This document shows, one piece after another, positions 63,669 through 64,000 of a stretch of DNA of 64,000 nucleotides. Origin of the DNA: Lactiplantibacillus daoliensis (GTDB lineage: Bacteria > Bacillota > Bacilli > Lactobacillales > Lactobacillaceae); contig NZ_BJDH01000010.1 of assembly GCF_005405005.1 (NCBI RefSeq), positions 91,274-155,273 on the forward strand, read 5' to 3'. The position numbers and the translations under genes are program-made. The number at the start of each line of letters is the position of its first letter. The stretch's first letter is position 1. The notes below the pieces were generated by a model, which was not told the DNA's origin, did not search any database, and saw nothing but the letters and a program-made list of their open reading frames with translations.

Positions 63669-63863
63669 ATGAAAATTAATATTCATCGTTCACGTCAAGA
63701 TCGAGTCATTGCAGGAGTAATCGGTGGCATTGCAGAACACTTTGATTGGAATGCCAATTTAGCCCGTTTGATTTTTGTCATTCTGGCCATTACACCAATG
63801 TTCCCAGGAATTATTGCCTACTTGGTCCTCTGGTTAATTATGAAAGATCCTATTGAAAATTAA
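63669..63863 (+). CDS. PspC-domain membrane protein
   Basis: The 64-residue protein matches the PspC domain in full: RQDRVIAGVIGGIAEHFDWNANLARLIFVILAITPMFPGIIAYLVLWLIM, with one long hydrophobic helix region. Such proteins act in the envelope stress response. AAAGGAGGAAG precedes ATG 63669. It is divergent from hsp20, so the shared gap carries both promoters. Confidence 0.88.
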   Translation: MKINIHRSRQDRVIAGVIGGIAEHFDWNANLARLIFVILAITPMFPGIIAYLVLWLIMKDPIEN

Positions 63864-63865
63864 AA

Positions 63866-63881
63866 TGTTTCACGTGAAACA
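63866..63881. other. parS: parS, chromosome partitioning site
   Basis: TGTTTCACGTGAAACA, identical to the site at 44999-45014, lies 2 bp after the PspC stop codon and before the terminator. Confidence 0.92.
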
Positions 63882-63883
63882 AA

Positions 63884-63928
63884 AGCGACGTTGCTTGGCA
63901 AATTTAAGCCAAACGACGTCGCCTTTTT
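63884..63928. terminator. Bidirectional terminator after the PspC gene
   Basis: GCGACGTTGCTTGGC pairs with GCCAAACGACGTCGC around AAATTTAA with mismatches; AAAA precedes and TTTTT follows. Confidence 0.85.
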
Positions 63929-64000
63929 CTACGTCTTGTCAATAGGAATGTTGTTGAATAAACGATTCATGATAAAAATATAGGGCATTGGTTCGGTGAC
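63929..64000 (-). CDS. C-terminal end of a gene running off the window
   Basis: On the minus strand an open frame of about 23 codons enters at the window edge and ends with TAG at 63931-63929; its last residues are NRLFNNIPIDKT. It converges on a bidirectional terminator, which supports a real gene end. Product not recognisable. Confidence 0.4.
   Translation of the reverse strand, partial: VTEPMPYIFIMNRLFNNIPIDKT

Overview
The window reads as a chromosomal segment of a Lactiplantibacillus species (L. plantarum / L. pentosus / L. paraplantarum group). The evidence is moderate GC, strong AGGAGG-type ribosome binding sites, KxYKxGKxW signal peptides, CIRCE and CtsR heat-shock operators, a T-box leader, and a large stock of sugar PTS, ABC and glycoside hydrolase genes. 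Gene content resembles, from memory, the origin-proximal sugar region of L. plantarum. Two perfect matches to the parS consensus (44999-45014 and 63866-63881) independently place the window near oriC. Species was not determined, and no tRNA, rRNA, CRISPR array, intact insertion sequence or prophage was seen.

Layout. 1-2.2 kb: the 3' part of an NhaC-type antiporter and a quinone oxidoreductase. 2.2-9.5 kb: a sucrose/raffinose locus, with sacA-sacR diverging from a sucrose PTS EIIBCA gene that is followed by a GH36 alpha-galactosidase. 9.5-24.5 kb: an alpha-glucan locus, with a malR-GH13-GH13 unit, a maltose/maltodextrin operon (malL-malE-malF-malG-msmK-mapA) and a GH31 glucosidase. 24.7-28.5 kb: folT, a lipid-anchored fumarate-reductase-type flavoprotein and an acyl-CoA-dehydrogenase/EtfA fusion. 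28.6-37.6 kb: a TetR-controlled ABC exporter, a short-chain dehydrogenase, an AP2-type protein, a PadR/DUF2812 operon, a GntR regulator and a MITE-like element. 37.6-45 kb: a Met-type T-box ahead of an ECF transporter (MtsTUV type), then a cellobiose-type PTS operon with two EIIB genes. 45-57 kb: a parS site, a structured repeat, an unknown zinc-knuckle protein, a histone-H1-like secreted protein, oleate hydratase, assorted metabolic genes, small regulators and two MFS exporters. 57-64 kb: a decayed GH1 pseudogene, two paralogous GH25 muramidases, a small heat-shock protein, a PspC-domain protein and the second parS.

How the parts work together. The sugar genes form coherent pathways. Sucrose or raffinose is taken up by the PTS, cut by SacA, and the galactosyl residue can be removed by the GH36 enzyme. 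Maltodextrins enter by MalEFG/MsmK and are cut by GH13/GH31 enzymes or phosphorolysed by MapA. LacI-type operators and cre-like sites sit on the sac and mal promoters. No beta-phosphoglucomutase, fructokinase or PTS EIIA for the cellobiose system is in the window, so these must come from elsewhere.

The least conventional items are the ACAD-EtfA fusion that lacks the usual catalytic glutamate, the inverted-repeat-bounded element whose core recurs at 2.2 kb and 37 kb, the parS pair, the 38-codon membrane peptide at 53.9 kb, a probable leaderless arsR mRNA, and the unrecognised 505-residue zinc-knuckle protein. Domain and residue statements come from reading the sequences. Family functions are established knowledge, and assignments to particular substrates are inference.
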